Shown here: positions 21,055 through 33,600 of the stretch, in pieces
Layout of the letters: each line of letters opens with the position of its first letter
How positions within the stretch are numbered: position 1 is the stretch's first letter
DNA from: Hanleya hanleyi
Taxonomy: Eukaryota > Mollusca > Polyplacophora > Lepidopleurida > Hanleyidae
DNA: 64,000 bases
Direction: 5' to 3'
Assembly: GCA_036873755.1 (NCBI GenBank)
Contig: JAVTVY010033650.1
Coordinates: 1 to 64,000 of the forward strand
The notes under the pieces: model-generated
Seen by the model: only the letters and a program-made list of their open reading frames with translations
Told to the model about the DNA's origin: nothing
Database searches by the model: none
Position numbers and translations under genes: made by a program

Positions 21055-22550
21055 AAATGTCCATTCCTTATTGGTTCATTAATATCCAACACAGTGGGCT
21101 CATTGATGTCCATACTCCAGTCAAACAATCATACTTTATGGGGTACTGGTATGTCCAACGCATGGGGCTCACTACTGTCCATGCTTCAATCAAACAATCT
21201 TACTTTATGGGTTACATTAAATGTCCAACACAGAGGGCTCACTGCTGTCCATGCTGGAGTCAAACAATCTTACTTTATGGGTTACTGATATGTCCAACAC
21301 AGAGGGCTCACTGCTGTCCATGCTTGAGTCAAACAATCTTACTTTATGGGTTACTGATATGTCCAACACAGAGGGCTCACTGCTGTCCATGCTCCAGTCA
21401 AACAATCTTACTTTATGGGGTACTTATATGTCCAACACATGGGGCTCATAGATGTCCATGCTTTTGATGATAAGCCTCAAGTCCGAGGTCACTTTTTAGT
21501 ATATGGACTAGATCCGAGTTCTGTAGTAACCGGGAGAACCAGACAAGATGCTTTCAGTGCACATGGCATGTTTTTAATAAACAAAGAATTAAAACTAACG
21601 TGACAATGCTTCAGTCAAACAATCTTACTTTATGGGGTACTTTAAATGTCCAACGTTGGGGGCTCACTGCTGTCCATGCTCCAGTCTAACAATCTTACTT
21701 TATGGGGTACTGGTATGTCCAACGCATGGGGCTCACTACTGTCCATGCTCCAGTCAAACAATCTTACTTTATGGGGTACTGGTATGTCCAACACATGGGG
21801 CTCACCGCTGTCCATGCTCCAGGCAAACATTCTTACTTTATGGGTTACTGATATGTCCAACGTAGGGGGCTCACTGCTGTCCATCGTTCAGTCAAACAAT
21901 CTTACTTTATGGGGTACTGAAATGTCCGATACAGGGGGCTCACTGCTGTCCATGCTTCAATCCAACAATCTTACTTTATGGGGCACCTGGGGAGCATCTC
22001 AAAAGCACTTTTTTTACCATAAAGGAACGCACAAAAGTTCTGTTTTCAAGCACTGGAACGTTCAGCAGAACAGGAACTTTCTCGCTGAACATTACAAAAA
22101 AGTGGAGCGTTCACATCGAATGTTCGGTCAAAACATTCTGAATTTGTTAAATTCTTAAATTGTTAACTACCATTCATTTTATTAATAATATATGAAATAA
22201 ACACTGCAAAAGGTCAAAATTGTCAAAGGCTTCTGATCTGTGCAGCCCATCTACTGCACAATGCAGCTCAAGCAACAGCTGATGGAGACCCGATTTTCCC
22301 TTCATACACGGAAATGTTCGGGAGAATCGGCCTGGAGCATCAGAACGTTTGGGTGCATTAGAATGTTCAGGTGCATGGAAACATTCAGCATGAAAACTGC
22401 CGAACGTTATTGCCTAGCGGAACATCACAGCCGAAAGTTCCTTGATTTTAGGGTGTTCAGAAACGGACAATGACATTCTGACTTTTGAGATGCTCCCTTA
22501 TATGTCCAATGCATGGGGCTCACTGCTGTACCTGCCGCAGTAGAAACATT
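21055..22550 (+). repeat. 69-bp minisatellite array, interrupted
   Basis: Units of 69 bases contain ATGTCCAACACAGAGGGCTC, ACTGCTGTCCATGCTCCAGTC and AAACAATCTTACTTTATGGG. They occupy 21055-21465, 21606-21985 and, after the inverted-repeat element, 22499-22550. Because 69 is divisible by 3 and the unit lacks stops in several frames, long open frames appear on both strands; these are not taken as genes. A 140-base non-repeat piece sits at 21466-21605. Confidence 0.88.
21990..22497. mobile_element. 508-bp MITE-like element inside the 69-bp array
   Basis: Perfect 16-base terminal inverted repeats (GGGAGCATCTCAAAAG at 21990-22005; its reverse complement at 22482-22497) bound a non-coding interior. 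The array resumes right after the right end, which shows insertion into the array. Subterminal regions contain several GAACGTTC- and GAACATT-like words in both orientations. A target duplication was not clear. Small non-autonomous DNA transposon is the best reading. Confidence 0.75.
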
Positions 22551-22690
22551 ATTTTATGCATTTATGCATTGTTCTTTGCCATGGACTCGTCGAAATGCTC
22601 AACCTCCAACCAAGCTTTACATGCAATTAAATCTTGTTCTATGTTGCCATGGTTACGTGATTGGCAAACTGAAAATACAGTAGCCAGTGA

Positions 22691-22763
22691 CTGAGAACCC
22701 CAACATCTTGCCTTGCGGGGTCATCCACTGAAGCTGCAGCAGTATCGAAAGCATACATGAACG
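22691..22763 (+). repeat. head of 31-bp minisatellite repeat, solo copy
   Basis: CTGAGAACCCCAACATCT through GAAGCTGCAGCAGTATCGAA and AAGCATACATGAACG matches the heads at 13028 and 32717. No 31-bp array follows here. Confidence 0.7.
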
Positions 22764-22794
22764 TTTTAACGTTGATCAGTTCAATTATAATCAG

Positions 22795-23340
22795 AGAAGA
22801 TGCAAGCACTTAAAATACAAGATGGCTGACAGTGACCATCTTGGATTATGCAGGTAATTGAAAAGCAATCCCAACAGTCCTCTCACCGATGTCAAGCCAC
22901 TGAAGTTGATTGGTTCAATCATTCTCGAGGTAATGTCAGGACAAGATCAAACTGCTGAACTGCCTGGCAGCCATCTTGAAGTACACAGGTAACTGAAAAG
23001 CATGCCAACCGTCCTCTCAATAGTTCAATAGTTTTTGGTCAGACAACAAATGTGTATAGATCCATCAATGCAAGATGGCTGCTGGTGACCATCTTGGATT
23101 ATACAGGCAACTGAAAAGCAATCACAACTGTTCCCTCACCAATGTCAAGGCACTCTCCAAGTTTGAAGTCGATCAGTTCAGAAGTTAACGAGTTATTGGT
23201 CAGACAAGGAATGTGTCAAGATTCAACTGCTGACAATCCAAGATGGCTGATGGTGGCCATCTTGGATTACACAGGTAACTGAAAGTCTATCTAAAAAATC
23301 TCCAATGGTTTCAGAGATATGGACGTTTGAAATAGCGACT
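22795..23340. repeat. AAGATGGCTG...GCCATCTT repeat family, field 1
   Basis: Three to four units of roughly 180-190 bases contain AAGATGGCTGATGGTGGCC with CATCTTGGATTACACAGG, TGAAAAGCAATCCCAACC, CTCACCGATGTCAAGCCACT and TTTGAAGTCGATCRGTTCA. Related to the field at 7.7-9.3 kb and to those at 42.5 and 51.6 kb. Confidence 0.7.
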
Positions 23341-24279
23341 GCGGCGAAGTAGTTTGCCGGTAATAAATAGAGCATACACTTTGTGGAAATACTCTAATCA
23401 CTACAATTCACAGTATTACTGCTGCATACATTCATTTATCACACTTCATAAAGAAAGCAACTAAGATTATTTGTTCAAAGTATGGGGGATTTTAATGATT
23501 AATATAATTCACATGTATGAGGCTGACAATAAAATGTCAATGTTTAGGCGAATTTTACACCTCACATGCTAGAACATATAAAACAAAATTAGAAATCCTA
23601 TCAATCCTTAATAGGTAATCAGCTATTTATATGTTGATGAATTGGGGAAAAAAGGACATGATTAGTAATTAATATTTATCAAACATAAATCATCAGGTAA
23701 TCTTGACCTTATCAGACGAGGACAACAATTATGTCGTACACAAAAAACCGCAAGGAAAAAGGAATTACAATAAACAGCAACAAAATTGTGACATCCAGGA
23801 ATAAATGCCAGTTCAAGGTAAGAATAAACATCTAAAAAGCTTGAGTATTTTTTCTTACATATGTTCTTATTCTATTCATAATGGGAGGTTTCCGATAGTG
23901 GTCCCACGACAGGGAGTACAGTGACAGGTAACCTGCTCTGGGCTGCATCTGCAGATTTCTTGCTAAAGCTCAATGATTTTTGTTTCTCACTTTCTCCCTC
24001 TCTAACTTGTGATATCTGACATATTCTCAAAGTTACAAACATATTACAATGGTCCTTGTAAATACAAATACTAAAGGATGATGCATATTTGCACATTGAT
24101 GACATCTATCACCGAATAAACACACATGACACAGAAAAGTAACCAATAATATTGTGATACAGGATGTCTATATCAAGACATTAAAAGAAAGGCAGCATAC
24201 CAAACATTTGGTACAAGAACTCCCTAAATTACTTACAAAATGAAAGCTCGTGTGAAACAAGGGCGAAGAGCATTTCCCC
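23341..24279. other. no supported gene
   Basis: AT-rich spacer. One minus-strand open stretch (about 23875-24010) has protein-like composition but no good donor or acceptor, so it is not annotated as an exon. Confidence 0.4.
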
Positions 24280-24520
24280 GGATAAGGGAGTGAGTGAGTG
24301 AATATGATTTAACGTCGCTTCCAGCTATATTTCAGTCCTATCACGACATTGGGTCCCGTTTCTTTTCACACCCGGAAACCACATGCGTGGTAGCTTTTCA
24401 CACCCGTGGATCCCACAGGTGCCTCACCTCTTACCTCAAACTCTCCGAGGAGCTGAGGCTTATTCTTACCATGACCTGCAGTGTGCACGACATCCCAGGT
24501 CAATCCTCGGAAGCCCCACT
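24280..24520. repeat. molluscan-style SINE-like repeat, copy 1
   Basis: GAGTGAGTGAATATGATTTAACGTCGCTTCCAGCTATATTTCAG is followed by a moderately conserved body. The same leading motif occurs at 56.22 and 60.22 kb. The GTGAGTGA and TTTAACGTCGCTT pair is common in mollusc repeats. Confidence 0.55.
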
Positions 24521-24679
24521 ACCCCTGGGGGATGATCAATCAGGAATCATCCCTGGTAGTAGTGTGGCTGCTTCTGAGAAGGGATTTCTTTACCAATGGG
24601 TGAAACCCAGTGTGAGGCAACACCAACTTTATTTTTTGTTTCCTGGGTCCACCGACATAAAAAAAATCGAATAAAAATA

Positions 24680-26160
24680 AAATTTCAAATTGCCACTTTT
24701 ATTTTTCCTACGAAAGTTTGAATATAAATATTAACCCCCTTTTCATTCCTGATTGTATGAATTAAGCTGTTGTTTTCTATCAGAAACAATGCCGGCAAAT
24801 AAAAACAATGATGATGACAATGTTAAACTTGAAGCGCATGTTGGCACTTAACAGTTTTTGACCTCGAGAAAATAGGTCAACATCAGTCATATCCATATAC
24901 TTTAGGTTCATCATCAGTTGCATATGGGGTATCAATTTAGAAAGCCTACCTATATTTCAGGTTATATCATAATATACAGTATACTCAGTGAAAAAATAGG
25001 TTCAGTCAACTGGGATAGTGACCAGATGCACAAGTATCATGAATTGGGAGAGCCTATCTTCACTCCTTTAAAAATTATTGCTAATGCTAAATTTGACCTT
25101 GATAAAACAGGTGAAGGTCAGTCATTTTCATTAGGCTTCTGATCCGTCACCATCTGCATATGTGGTATGACAAGAAAGATGGACAGACAGAGAGACAGAC
25201 AGGTGGAACGTGCCATATAGCAAGTATGTAGAAGTTCCATTTAAAAAATCTTTCAGTCGAAAAAATAGTAATCAACAGTTTTAACTATGCTGTCAAAATG
25301 CAATGGTATGTGCCATTTCACATCTCGAGTTTCAAATAAATGCTGGGAACTTCCACATAAAACAAAGAAATTGAGCATTAACCGAGTGATAATTTGTGAT
25401 TTTATTCATTGAAAATTAGCCAGAATGCATCTCCAGATATCTGGAAGCCCAGGGCTTCACAGCCACTGGAGACTAAATAAATGTAATTGGGATAGCCATA
25501 CCAATGAACAGTATCAAATTACTATATCAGTATTGTAGAGAGAAGTAGCACTGATTCTGGAAAGGTAGTGTTTACTTTGTTGACACAAGCAGTCTGCTAG
25601 TCCACTTATGTAAAGTGCATTATGCAATAAGTCAACCACTATAGGTTCTATTACCAGAATGGTCAACATACAGGCCTACAATATTGTAGGCCTGCAAGGT
25701 ACAGCAGAATATCAGTGTTACAGTAAGCTTATGTCTATTTGATCAAAATGGCCAGACTTGAAAGCTCACTTGAATCCTTGCAATTCTCCATACTGATAGC
25801 AGCATATTTCCTCTGACTGCATTTTAGTTATGTGTGCAAGAAGGGGCTGATGTAGCCTAGATTCGGATATATTTAGCTGCCTATACCCTATGCCACATGT
25901 ATATGCCAGCGCTAACAGCACCTTTCAATCCATTTTTAAACCATAATGTTAATAAAGTAGTAATTGTAAAAAAAAAAGTATAATGAGATATGAATCAAGC
26001 ATTATGTTGATGGGCTGCAAAATCCGTATGAGAGGTGGCCCTTCAATTTCAATCAAAAAAAACCCCAAAACTTTCAGTCCTTTGAAATCCTTTGTCTGTC
26101 TGACAATAATAAACTTCATGAACAGATGAAATGCCAATAAATTGTGCTATGTAAGTTTAC
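24680..26160. other. no gene seen
   Basis: AT-rich non-coding sequence with a short GACAGACAGAGAGACAGAC tract at 25181. No supported exon. Confidence 0.4.
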
Positions 26161-27240
26161 TGTCTATAGTGCCACCCAATGATGAACAATATCACGAAAC
26201 CACATGATGAAGCAAAATCCTCAGATGTGGCCTGGGGAATGTAGATATTGGACTCCAAGTCACGAGAATGTCATGTATTTAAAAAAAAAATGGCCATTTG
26301 ACTTGCAAAGGATGTGAATTATAACACTGGGAATGTTACATTCATGTTCAGCAAAATAGAATTACTTTTCCCTGATTAAGAAGTGAATGTCCACTTTTGC
26401 GAAAACAAAATCTTATTTCGAGATGCAAAAATGCGCCTCCATGATTTGCCAACACCACCAAAATCTTGTCAGTCCTTTGCCTATCTTGCAAGATCAACAT
26501 ACCCAAATTTCATGAAAATCAAACATGTTGTTACACATATGATGTTACACATGTTGTCCTGCATTCATGTTCATAGCGCCTCCTAGTGACTACAAAATGC
26601 CACGAAAAACAAGGTAAAATCTAAAGCCCTAGGGAGATGGCACATAAGAGTTCAATGGAAAAAACTTCAATCATGATAATGGTTGTGGAGGTTTTGACGT
26701 TAAGTCACATAATTGAGATTTTTCATTTAAATGGCAATTTGGTTCGCACCGAAAGGAAATTATCATGTTAGCAATCCTATATTTATGCTTGGCAACCTAG
26801 AATAGAGCAGTTTTAAATATTTCTCCAAGCAAATTGTTAAATTTTCATTTCATGAAGAACTTTTTTTTTTGAGACGCAAAAAAAACTTGCCTTCATAGTT
26901 ATGCCAGCTACACCAAACGTTTTCAGCACATTGACTATCATTCAAGACAATTGTAATAAAATTTCAAAGAAATCAGACAAGCCGTTCAGACAAAATCGTC
27001 AGAGAAAGGTTTACCTATGTTCTGACTACAGAGCCACCTAGTGGTGAGCAGCGGCTATCGAACAACAACCAGACAAATTTCCCAGGCCTAAGGAGATAGC
27101 ACAAAAAGTCTGATCCGAAAATATTTAATGGTTTCAAAGATATTCACGTTTAAAGTTGCGGCGGCGGCGGATCCGGCGGAGCTGTTTCTCATGAAAACAT
27201 AAGAGCATCCACTTTGCGGAAATGCTCTAATCAAAGGTAC
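26160..27240. repeat. diverged long repeats with GCCACCTAGTG motif
   Basis: Three loosely similar units begin near 26165, 26570 and 27020. Each has a (A)GCC(A/T)CCTAGTG-like word followed by an A-rich ACGAAAAACA segment and a block ending near ATCTTGCAAGATC or similar. Divergence is high. Confidence 0.4.
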
Positions 27241-27416
27241 ATCAGTACATGAAAAAGATATGTATAGTAAAATCAATCTCATTTGTAATCATAGGCAGCA
27301 AATCCTCATTTGCAAACCCTCAAAAAGTTCAATTACTACATCCCCATCGTACTTAACACTAGTAGTATTACACTGCAACATTATTTTGGGATCTTTTCAA
27401 TATCCCATATGGGAGA

Positions 27417-27640
27417 TCATTCTTTTTTTTCTTTTTTCAGCATGTTGAACATTTTTTTTTTCAATGTTTCCCAGTGCCTTCTGTGGATTGCTCCATTTTC
27501 CATTTTACTTGCTGAGATTGCAGCAAGGTAGTCCATCTTCCCAGGGTTTTTTGTAGGTTTGTTGGGCGGAAAGTACTCGGAGAAACGCAACTTAATTTCA
27601 TTCTCCTCCTGCTCTGTCCAGCGTACATGTGACCGGTTCC
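27417..27640 (-). CDS. recombinase-like gene, exon 13 (SANT-like C-terminus)
   Basis: Acceptor AATTTTAG precedes 27640; TGA lies at 27419-27417. The 74 codons encode HVRWTEQEENEIKLRFSEYF and a Lys-rich end (KKKMFNMLKKEKKE). The spaced Trp residues, and acidic then basic helices, resemble a Myb/SANT-like DNA-binding segment, a common C-terminal part in this protein type. Entry phase matches exon 12. Confidence 0.8.
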
Positions 27641-30600
27641 CTAAAATTAAAAGAACTACGATTATGCATAAGGCTAAACAAATTCGTTAAATGTTTATCA
27701 GACACTGTCACTCAAAAAACACAAGTAACACTCATGTGACAGAATGCGGGACTTGCACAATACAGGGTTCCGGCCTCGGCCGCTAGGATCGCCTTTGTCT
27801 TTATTTCTGTTTTATCCCACTTCTATCGTCTGATAGGCACAGCTGAGTAGGCTGGCCGATTGTTTCGCTTGGACGCGTAGCGGGCGATAACTCTCCGTAA
27901 TAACCACCGCCCAGCCGCCAGGATCGCGGCGAACGACATTTCAGGTTTATAGAGAAAAAACAGCCGACATGGAAATGGATGTGAAAATAGCAGCTACTGC
28001 GTGTTTGCTTTAAGGTATGTGGTTGATTTATATGATTTTAAGTTCAATACTTGATATAATCGATAGAAACATGTCGTAGCACAAGTTCATGAAAACTGAA
28101 CTTCTGGTCGTAGTTTATTCGATTGTACCGCCATATTCGTTAGCAATGGTGAAAGACAAATATGCCGAATATAAAACCGGCCCGCGGGATGATTGAAATA
28201 GTATAAACGTTTCCGTTGGAATTCCCGTAGGTAAGCAAACCCTATATCGCGAGATATCATACAGGTAGTTGTCATTTGAACTCCGCTAAAGTCAATAAAT
28301 ACTGCGACGTCGGCATTAGCTGACAATGGGTTTAAATGTGTATTCATGCCAGCATGCTGTACAAGAGAGCTCCAGCCGTTAGATCTCAGCGGGAATGGAG
28401 CTTTCAAAGCCGCTCTGAAAGACCAGCTCAGTGCCTAGCAGACGATAGAAGTGAGATAAAACGGAAATAAAGACAAAGGCGATCCTAGCTGCCGAGGCCG
28501 GAACCCTGTATTGTGCAAGTCCCGCATTGTTTAGCAATATTTCAGTTGAAATGATTACTATTTACCTTACCATTTTCAACCCCCATGCTAATCTCCAAAT
28601 GTATTTATGAACAGATCATTCATGTCATACACATCAAGAATTAAAAGACTAAAGATGTATATCAAACCTGGGTTTTTTGTTCGTCTTTTTTCTGGGGATG
28701 TGGGACCATCCAACAGTGCCAGATCTGCACAAAATAATTAAAGAAAATTAAGTTTTGACTAAGATAACTGCCTACCCGGAAGTATATCATTTTCATTTCA
28801 TGTCCCGCTGTCTCAGTCAGACCAGACCATAACAATAATAAAATCTTTATTTTGATAAGTTATACAATCAGTTGTTAGAAACACTGGCCTCCCTTGTGGC
28901 CCAATCCAGTGCTTCAGCAAATTATCCTCCTACACTATTTTAAATTCAATGAAAAGAACCTTCTGTAAGTTTACAGAAGATCCTAGATCATTATAATGAT
29001 AATACCTTGAAAAGTAAGGTCATGCCAATAACTGCAATTATATAACTAACCAAATTCACCAGTCATCCCAACATCTCCTTTCGGTGCGTTTTCAACATTT
29101 TCGTCATCCCCATTTCCTGAAAGAACATAATATATATTACATATTAGATAGGCCAACTATATTTTACAAACAATAATGTCAAATACCAAATGACAGAAAT
29201 TCATTCCCTGTGGATAAGAATTAATACATGTATCCCGCATTGCAAAGAAGTCATATCAACAACTTTGGAATGGTAGCAAGGCTACCAAACAGCTCGTCTG
29301 AACGGGGTTATGTATGACAAGTATTGAACATTTATCTTTATAATTCTCAGACAGAGAAAATATTATTTCTTATTTATTTACATTTTTCTTATTTACCACA
29401 GCAGCTGTCATGCTATAAATTGAGAGGACTGCCACTTGCTGATACACATACCTCCAGAAGCAGGCTGCACACCTGGTACTTCCTCCTCTTCCTCTTCCAT
29501 TATATCTGAAAGATAAAGACATGTAGAAGAATTAATGTACTCCTGGGCACCACAAATATCAAATAGTATTATCATTAAAGTGCAGTATACGGAAGGAACA
29601 TATATGCAAAAGGCTGTCAACCATCCAAAGAATGGGTGCCAAATATTCACCGAAAGATGTATTGAATTTATGGCAGACTAATACTACAGTGCTACATTTG
29701 ATATTAATACTTTTTCGTAAGTTCCATAAAGCACCTGATTTTCTATATATGGAGGTCACCATAACTTCGGGACTGGCTGTGGCCCTATACTGTTTTCACC
29801 GGGGGGGGGGACGGGACAACACGGGACAAGGAACCAGACAAATAGTCCACCAGACACATACACGTAAATGAAAAATAGAAGAACCCAGGTATCAAATTGA
29901 ATGTGCTTCACAGAAAAACTACACAATTTTCCAAGTTTTAACATGATTACCTTCAAACTGTACATCAGCTAACTGTTTTCCAGAAAATTTGGCCACAACA
30001 TTTTTCTCTTGTATCAACATGAGCTTTGCTATGTCGATTCTTTCTATGAGTCCAGATGTCGCCCTGTAGTACTGTTTGTGGATTCTTTCAGTGTGGCCCA
30101 AATGGTTACACACCCACTCTAGCTGGTGGTTCTCTAGAGACAGCACCTGCAAGTAAAAGGGTCAAGAGTTACTTTGCAATTTGTTTCTATTGCAGAGTTG
30201 TGGATTAACTATCAAATTTCTTTGGAGTTTTAATACGAATGACTCATTCAGGGACTCGATTCCATTGCATTGTCTTGGGCATAGGGATATTGTCTTTGTT
30301 AAGTACGTCTGTCCACCTGTCTAATATTAACCTGTCTGGTCTGGCCTAGCCTATGACAGGTTTAAGTAAACTATTCTGTTTTGATTGTAGACATTTTTCC
30401 AGTGACAGTAAATGTGAACGTTTCAGGAATAAAATAAGAGAGAGATTCCATCCAACAATTCACTTTCCATCTCGTTTTCTTGTATTATGGGTTAACAATG
30501 CAAGCTTTTATCACTGATCAGACATTCAGCTGTCCTGCATACTAGATACCGGCCATGATTTTACTTCAACATTTAAAAATCTAATTTTGTTGTGCTAATT

Positions 30601-33600
30601 TTTTTTAGGGAGATTTTTTTTTTTTTTTTTTCGACCGACCGACCCAAATTTTTGGGGCCTTCAATCTGTAAACCAAGAAATAAAAAAAAACTGGCCTTAG
30701 GAATATCTAGTTGATTGTATTCCATAAAATCGGCCGATTTCCAATTGCATCCAGATCTTCAAGCAATCTTCAGGAATATCCAGCTGATTACATTCAAATT
30801 TGTCATTGACCAATTAAATTTGGCTAATTTCCTGATTTGTCTGATTTGAACGATACAAACAGTCTATGTTATTTGGCAATTCAATGACAACCCGTGTATG
30901 CCCAGGTCCCCAAATCACCAGAACTTTGCCCATTTTAGCCCCAAAATGAGCAAACTGGGTGCAAAATTCCACATTACTGAAATTTCTGCCAATGCTTCAT
31001 CTGGCAGCATTGTATATCACACTTTTCTCTTATGATGAGCAGTTTGATAGCCAGGATAGAGATTTTGCTTTGCCCCCTTAATAGCTGTACACAGCAAATC
31101 TGTGTACAGTGTACAGCTATCTTTATATCTGCAATGAAAACCACAATTTCTAACCATTTTGTCACGACATACCTGTGTAATTGTGGCTGTGTATTTTCTG
31201 AAATTAGTCATTATACATCGTTCTGGGTTTTCCAGTTTTGCTGCAGTACACATTATACTCAATGCCTCTCCTGCTCGTATAACATAGTCACCTGCAAATA
31301 ATTTGAAGATAGTACTTTAACGACAGACCAGAATATAGGCTACAACAAAAGTGATGAGGAAATGTATTTGTAAGCAACAGCATATAATTCTGGTTTTCAT
31401 GATAGGCCATTTTCTTAGACAATGAATTTCAAACTTGCATTATGATTCCACTCCACAGTTTTGTAGGAATAGCCCGTCTATTTCATAATTCCATCTTCTG
31501 CTACATCATAATTTTTCTTGCCTTCTTAATGGCTTATATCCATTATGCCATCCTGTTCAGCAGTGTCAGTGATGCAAAAGGGGTATTTTCTGATCAATGA
31601 CTGGAGTAAGTTTTGTCCAGCCTCAGTCAGCCTTGACTGTATGTAAAAATCACGACTCAAATACGGCGATACAACCCACCAAAAAAAAAAAACAGGTAGG
31701 TCGATCCCCACTTTTTTTTTGCCTTTTCAAGTTGGCACTGGGCCTGGGAACATGGTACAGAAATTTAATTGTAATCGCTCTTGCAGATATTTCTGGAAAT
31801 TGGGCTAATTTGACCATTTTTCAGGGGTTTCTACAAAAAAATGAAGCAAGCTTCAAGGGGAATGTTTGAGAGTCAGTTTTCTATAACATAAAATTATGCT
31901 CTTTCAGAAAATGTATATAGTGTAAGTATTATAAATTTAGGTTGAAGATTTTATGAGTCAACTGGTGGCTGAAAAGCGGACCCATGGTCTATTCCCTGCC
32001 GAATCTAAGAAACTCTGGATACCAACCTATGTTAATTTTCAGTACTGTATCCACATTGTCCAGTAATGTGTAACAAATACATCTACAAATGTGAATAAAG
32101 ACATACCTGAACTGGCAAACAGATACTTGTTTTCAGACTTTATCCCAACTCTTTGACGGACATCTTCATTGGATATAAAGCTTAGAGCTTTCTTAGTGTC
32201 TTCGGGAATTAGCACAGGCACGCCTCGTCCAACCTGAAAGGGAATGCAGATGAACTTTTTAGCAAAATAAAAATGCAAATTTATTTCTTGAATTGCTTCT
32301 CAGTTGCAGGTGGATATGAATGATTTGATAAACTTGAGTCTTGTTTCCAGTGAAAAGTCTGTAATATTAATGAAATGTAATGGAATTAATTATATTATAA
32401 TTTATCCCTGAAGATCATGTAAAACAGTCAATTAAACTAATTAAATATAGATGGAGAGCATGACAATGTGGACATTGTGTATGTCAAATTTCAACTGTAT
32501 TTGAAATGTACTTTCACAGAATGTATCAACATTTTCCCAAATATTTATTGGAGGCCAATGCTGACAATATTACACAAGTATTGACTTCCCATTGGGTTGA
32601 AACATGATTTTGTAACCCTTGATAAACCATATCAATATTATGATTTACTAAGATTAAAAAAAACATGTATAAACCAAACGGAAAGTCAATAACTATTTTA
32701 TTACAATGAAAACAAACAAGCGTTCTGAGAACCCCAACATCTCGCCTTGCGGGGTCATCCGCCGAAGCTGCAGCAGTATTGAAAGCATAAATATAGAGCA
32801 AACAATAACGTCTGGAATAGATGATGTGGTACAGACAGTAATGTCTGGAATAGATTATCTGGTACAGACAATAACATCCGTCTCATGTGGGATTACTACC
32901 AGATAGGTCAATCCCGTGTATGATGGATAGGTCAGTGTCGTGGGATTACTGCTGCATAGGGCAGTCCAGTGTGAGAGTACTGCTGGATAGGTCAGTCTCA
33001 TGCGAAATTACTGCTGGATAGGCCAGTCCTGTGTAGGGTTACTGCTGGATAGGCCAGTCCTGTGTAGGATTACTGCTGGATGGGCCAGTCCTGTGTGTTA
33101 TTACTGCTGGATAGACCAATCCCTGTGGGATTAATGCTGGATAGTCCAGTCCCAAGTGAGATTACTGCTGGATAGGCCAGTCCCGTCTGGGATTACTGCT
33201 GGATAGGCGAATCTCGTATGGGATTACTACTGGATAGGTCAGTCCCGTATGGGATTACTGCTGCATAGTCAGTCCAGTGTGGGATTACTGCTGCATACGG
33301 CAATCCAGTTTGGGATTACTGTTGGAGAGGCCAGTCCTGAGTGGGATTACTGCTGGATAGGCTAACCCTGTGTGAGATTACAGAGGGATAGGTCAGTCTC
33401 ATGTAGGATTATGGCTGGATAGTTAAGTGCGGTGAGGGATTACTGCTGCATATTGCAGTCCAGTGCGAGATTACTTCTGGATAGGTCATGCAGTCCCGTG
33501 TGAGATTACTGCTGTATAGGCCAGTCCCGTGTGGGATTACTGCTCCCATGTGGGATTACTGCTGGATAGGCCAGTCCGGTCTGGGATTACTGCTGGATAG

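Noticed and set aside
21646..22158. 170-codon plus-strand open frame in the 69-bp array
   Set aside because: Repeat-coded: several frames on both strands are open at once, and it runs into a MITE-like insertion.
23872..24105. Minus-strand open stretch ending near 23872 with protein-like composition (SLSFSKKSADAAQS)
   Set aside because: The donor-like site is weak and no partner exon in compatible phase was found.
24294..24674. 126-codon plus-strand open frame
   Set aside because: Lies in a SINE-like repeat whose leading motif recurs at 56.2 and 60.2 kb; no protein motif.
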